Source: Klugiella xanthotipulae (GTDB lineage Bacteria; Actinomycetota; Actinomycetes; Actinomycetales; Microbacteriaceae). From it: DNA of 64,000 nucleotides. Under the pieces are notes generated by a model. The model was not told where the DNA came from and made no database searches. It saw only the letters and a list, made by a program, of their open reading frames with translations. Positions 61,718 through 64,000 of this stretch are shown here, one piece after another. How positions within the stretch are numbered: the first letter of the stretch is position 1; each line of letters begins with the position of its first letter. Location of the stretch: positions 496,001-560,000 of the forward strand of contig NZ_VFPN01000003.1 in assembly GCF_006716695.1 (NCBI RefSeq), given 5' to 3'. The position numbers were made by a program, and so were the translations under genes.

Positions 61718-62812
61718 ATGACTCAACCATCCATTGCGGGAACCATCAGACTCACTCGACCTCGTAGCACGGACGGCGTCAGCGCTACGAGCAGCTATAG
61801 CGCTCTCATGAAGACCGTACGCGACGCCGGTCTCCTCAAGCGCACCGTGGGATTTTACGTGGGCGTTCTCATCGTACTCACCGTTGCGCTGGCCGCCGCC
61901 ATCGCGGGATCTATCCTGCTGGGAGACTCCTGGTTCCAGCTACTCATTGCCGGGGCTATTGGGGTCATTATGACCCAGTTTGCGTTTGTTACCCATGAAA
62001 TCTCACACCGCCAGGTGTTTGCCTCCGGCCCGGTTAACGACCGCGTAGGCCTCTGGCTTGCCGCAGGCATGGTCGGCATCAGTTACAGCTGGTGGATGAC
62101 CAAACACACCAAGCACCACGCCAACCCCAACACCATCGGCAAAGACCCCGATATCGAGATTGACACGATCTCCTTCATTGAGGAGGACGCCGCCACCCGT
62201 ACCGGGTTCATGGCCGCCCTCACCCGCCGCCAGGGCTACCTTTTCTTCCCTCTTCTTCTTCTGGAGGGCCTCAACTTGCACATTGTCTCGCTACGCGAAC
62301 TCATCACCAATCCGAAGATTACGGGACGCATCGGCGAGATCACGATCATCGCAGTCCGACTGGTTGCCTATGCTGCCGTCATTTTCTGGTTCCTTCCGCT
62401 CGGCATGGGCTTCGCCTTCATCGGTGTCCAGCTTGCCGTTTTTGGCCTGTATATGGGTGCCTCATTTGCCCCCAACCACAAAGGAATGCCCCTCATCGCC
62501 GAGGGGGTTAAAATCGACTTTCTCAGCCGACAGGTTCTCACTTCGCGAAACGTCAGTGGTTTCGGCATGAGCACCTTTATGGGTGGGCTCAACTACCAGA
62601 TCGAACACCACCTATTCCCGAGCATGCCACGACCGCACCTGGCTGCTGCCCGTGAAATCGTCATCGAGCACTGTGCAACCCGTAACATTCCTTATACCGA
62701 GACGACGCTGCTCCGTTCGTACGGCGCTGTCATCCAATACCTTAACCGGGTGGGGCTATCCGCACGCGACCCCTTCGACTGCCCGATGGTCAACCGTTAC
62801 CGCCGCCAGTGA
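61718..62812 (+). CDS. Membrane fatty acid desaturase
   Basis: This di-iron, membrane-bound desaturase introduces a double bond into an acyl chain (linoleoyl-CoA/DesA3-like, Pfam PF00487). The three histidine boxes are VTHEISHRQ (HxxxH), KHTKHHANPN (HxxHH) and NYQIEHHLFPSMPR (QxxHH), the last in the front-end desaturase form. Two pairs of hydrophobic helices flank the first and third box. I chose the ATG at 61718, 364 residues; the frame before it overlaps the upstream region and has no family similarity. The stop codon overlaps the next gene's GTG by 4 nt. The substrate and bond position are not evident. Confidence 0.92.
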   Translation: MTQPSIAGTIRLTRPRSTDGVSATSSYSALMKTVRDAGLLKRTVGFYVGVLIVLTVALAAAIAGSILLGDSWFQLLIAGAIGVIMTQFAFVTHEISHRQVFASGPVNDRVGLWLAAGMVGISYSWWMTKHTKHHANPNTIGKDPDIEIDTISFIEEDAATRTGFMAALTRRQGYLFFPLLLLEGLNLHIVSLRELITNPKITGRIGEITIIAVRLVAYAAVIFWFLPLGMGFAFIGVQLAVFGLYMGASFAPNHKGMPLIAEGVKIDFLSRQVLTSRNVSGFGMSTFMGGLNYQIEHHLFPSMPRPHLAAAREIVIEHCATRNIPYTETTLLRSYGAVIQYLNRVGLSARDPFDCPMVNRYRRQ

Positions 62813-63588
62813 TCGCACCACCCACCTCACGCGCACTTGATCGAGTGGGACGCGAGCACTACGGTCACCGCATCTCGTTCGCGACCCCCGCTGGCGAAAC
62901 CGCAAGTGTCGCTGCGAGCGGCATCCTTCGGCAAATCTGGCGGGAGAACTTCGGTAATAGCATCCCCGGACGGTGTGTGGCCATTGATGATGACACCACG
63001 GGCGCACTCACAGTTTTTGGACCGTTACCGCTCTCCTTCTCAATTAGTGACCATGGCCCCGCCGCTGCCACCCCACCACACGCCCAGTCGGCCTCTTCAC
63101 GGCCCGATTGGGTTCCCTCCCGCATTGAAAGCCTGACACTGCGGTGGTGGGGCGGCCCTCGTGACCAGACCGAAAAAACGATTGCACCCGAGCAGATGCG
63201 CCGCCGATTCTTCAGCTCCTACGATGCCCGTCCGGAGAAAGCCGAGTACGTCTGGAATCAAACGTTTACACCCGATAAGAACCGGCGCTTCACCGCAGAC
63301 TTTTGGTATGCGGGGTGGGTCACCGCAGAGGAGACGCTACCGACCACCGGGGCACCGGGCGAAGCGGTTCCCCTGGCCCCGGGCGGACGCTACCGGATGC
63401 AGTTCCGCAACGGTCCCCTTGTGGACCTGATCGACCACTACCAGGTTTCTCTCACGGGGAAGCCGCTGACAACCGTAATCCTTCCCCCCGAGGCGACGGG
63501 ACGCCTGGTGCCGACCACGTATGCATATACCGGGTTTGGAGCGCTCTCTGCCGCCGGTGTTCGCTGCACCTATCGACACATTCAATAA
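62809..63588 (+). CDS. Hypothetical protein coupled to the desaturase
   Basis: I do not recognise this 259-residue protein. It begins MIAPPTSRALDRVGREHYG, contains WRENFGNSIPGRCVA, IESLTLRWWGG and FFSSYDARPEKAEYVWN, and ends with TTYAYTGFGALSAAGVRCTYRHIQ. There is no signal peptide, no membrane segment and no cysteine pair that would suggest an electron carrier. Its GTG start lies in the desaturase stop codon (GTGA), so the two proteins are translated together and probably act together. Possible roles are a redox partner, a lipid-handling protein or an unrelated enzyme; none is supported by a motif. Confidence 0.7.
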   Translation: MIAPPTSRALDRVGREHYGHRISFATPAGETASVAASGILRQIWRENFGNSIPGRCVAIDDDTTGALTVFGPLPLSFSISDHGPAAATPPHAQSASSRPDWVPSRIESLTLRWWGGPRDQTEKTIAPEQMRRRFFSSYDARPEKAEYVWNQTFTPDKNRRFTADFWYAGWVTAEETLPTTGAPGEAVPLAPGGRYRMQFRNGPLVDLIDHYQVSLTGKPLTTVILPPEATGRLVPTTYAYTGFGALSAAGVRCTYRHIQ

Positions 63589-64000
63589 AAATGGAGCAAA
63601 TTATGAATTTATCCATTCCATTCTGCCCCCGGCGTGCTACGCTAAGGGACAGTTAGATCGTTTGCCTCGCGGCCCCGACTGAATGTGCATGGTCATGGAT
63701 AACACGCCGCTAGCAGGCTCCACCAAAAACGGGACTCCCCCCTCAGCACAGGGGATGTTTCCAGAAAATAATCTCTATTGTCACCCGTATCACGCCGCCC
63801 GCTTTTTAAGCACGGCTGACGTGAACCGATCACTCTGAGTCATGATGGGTATAAGCATTCACTCCCCAGTGGTAATTGTTTCTGCCTATCAACCCCAGAG
63901 CCCCACTATCTCGCTGAGCATTCACTCTTCCGTCCGCCACCTGGCGGGGCACGGGGAGCCGAAGGTCAGTGATGTCGCGTTACCACCGTCTTTCGGTTGG
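63589..64000. other. No gene recognised at right end
   Basis: No complete gene is visible. A frame starting at ATG 63841 is open to the window edge but its residues do not look like a typical protein. AGCATTCACTC occurs twice (63854 and 63917), 63 bases apart, which may be chance or a binding site. The first 100 bases are AT-richer than the surroundings and may hold a promoter for a gene beyond the window. Confidence 0.3.

Noticed and set aside
63854-63927. AGCATTCACTC direct repeats as part of a CRISPR or iteron array
   Set aside because: Only two copies of 11 bases, 63 bases apart, with no further units. No CRISPR pattern is found anywhere in the window.
1-64000. tRNA, rRNA or riboswitch genes
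   Set aside because: I looked through the gaps for tRNA-like arms, rRNA motifs and conserved riboswitch cores and saw none. A covariance search would be needed to exclude small ones.

Overview
The window looks like chromosome from an actinobacterium. The family is probably Microbacteriaceae or a close relative, but that last step is an inference. The evidence is a complete actinobacterial division and cell wall (dcw) cluster with sepF, yggT and wag31/divIVA, a block with the same gene order as mycobacterial Rv2173-Rv2182, a garA-ftsR pair, a class II DAHP synthase, frequent GTG and TTG starts, and moderately high GC by eye. No rRNA, tRNA or CRISPR array was seen.

Layout. 1-1510: the end of an ABC importer (permease cut by the window edge, plus its ATPase). 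1536-23213, all on the minus strand and transcribed from right to left: mraZ, rsmH, ftsL, ftsI, murF, mraY, murD, ftsW, murG, murC, ftsQ, ftsZ, yggS, sepF, yggT, divIVA, lspA, rluD-like and dnaE. murE is not in its usual place between ftsI and murF. An array of 10-bp repeats in front of mraZ is the likely MraZ operator. 23526-24512: a decayed IS5-family element next to an unknown ORF. 24692-33571: DUF3040 protein, polyprenyl diphosphate synthase, Rv2175c-like regulator, PknL-like Ser/Thr kinase with four PASTA domains, DAHP synthase, PlsC, acyl-CoA synthetase and peptide deformylase. 33594-38605: pyruvate carboxylase and a lone MFS transporter.

38583-47952 (minus): a tightly packed catabolic operon that can take 3-hydroxyanthranilate to pyruvate and acetyl-CoA. 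In transcript order it encodes 2-aminomuconate-semialdehyde dehydrogenase, 2-oxopent-4-enoate hydratase, acetaldehyde dehydrogenase, 4-hydroxy-2-oxovalerate aldolase, 4-oxalocrotonate decarboxylase, a RidA-type deaminase, 3-hydroxyanthranilate 3,4-dioxygenase, ACMS decarboxylase, an aromatic-acid MFS importer and a LysR regulator. Most junctions are 4-nt stop/start overlaps. The enzymes that would make 3-hydroxyanthranilate from tryptophan or kynurenine are absent, so uptake by the transporter is the likely entry.

48073-54441: a ParA-like ATPase, the garA-ftsR-MerR regulators, a DUF885 metallopeptidase and another MFS transporter. 54438-57724: an SLC13-type anion transporter, then a second IS5-family remnant with both terminal inverted repeats and a broken DEDDh exonuclease inside them, then deoC, whose stop codon lies in the element's CTAG border. 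57931-61187: beta-phosphoglucomutase and a GH65 disaccharide phosphorylase with coupled translation. 61299-63588: a small unknown protein, a membrane fatty-acid desaturase and a coupled protein of unknown function. The last 400 bases hold nothing recognisable.

Most of the window is conserved housekeeping or regulatory sequence. The parts worth a second look are the two IS remnants with similar right ends and convergent neighbour genes, the hydroxyanthranilate operon with a palindrome at its promoter side, and the uncharacterised protein coupled to the desaturase.
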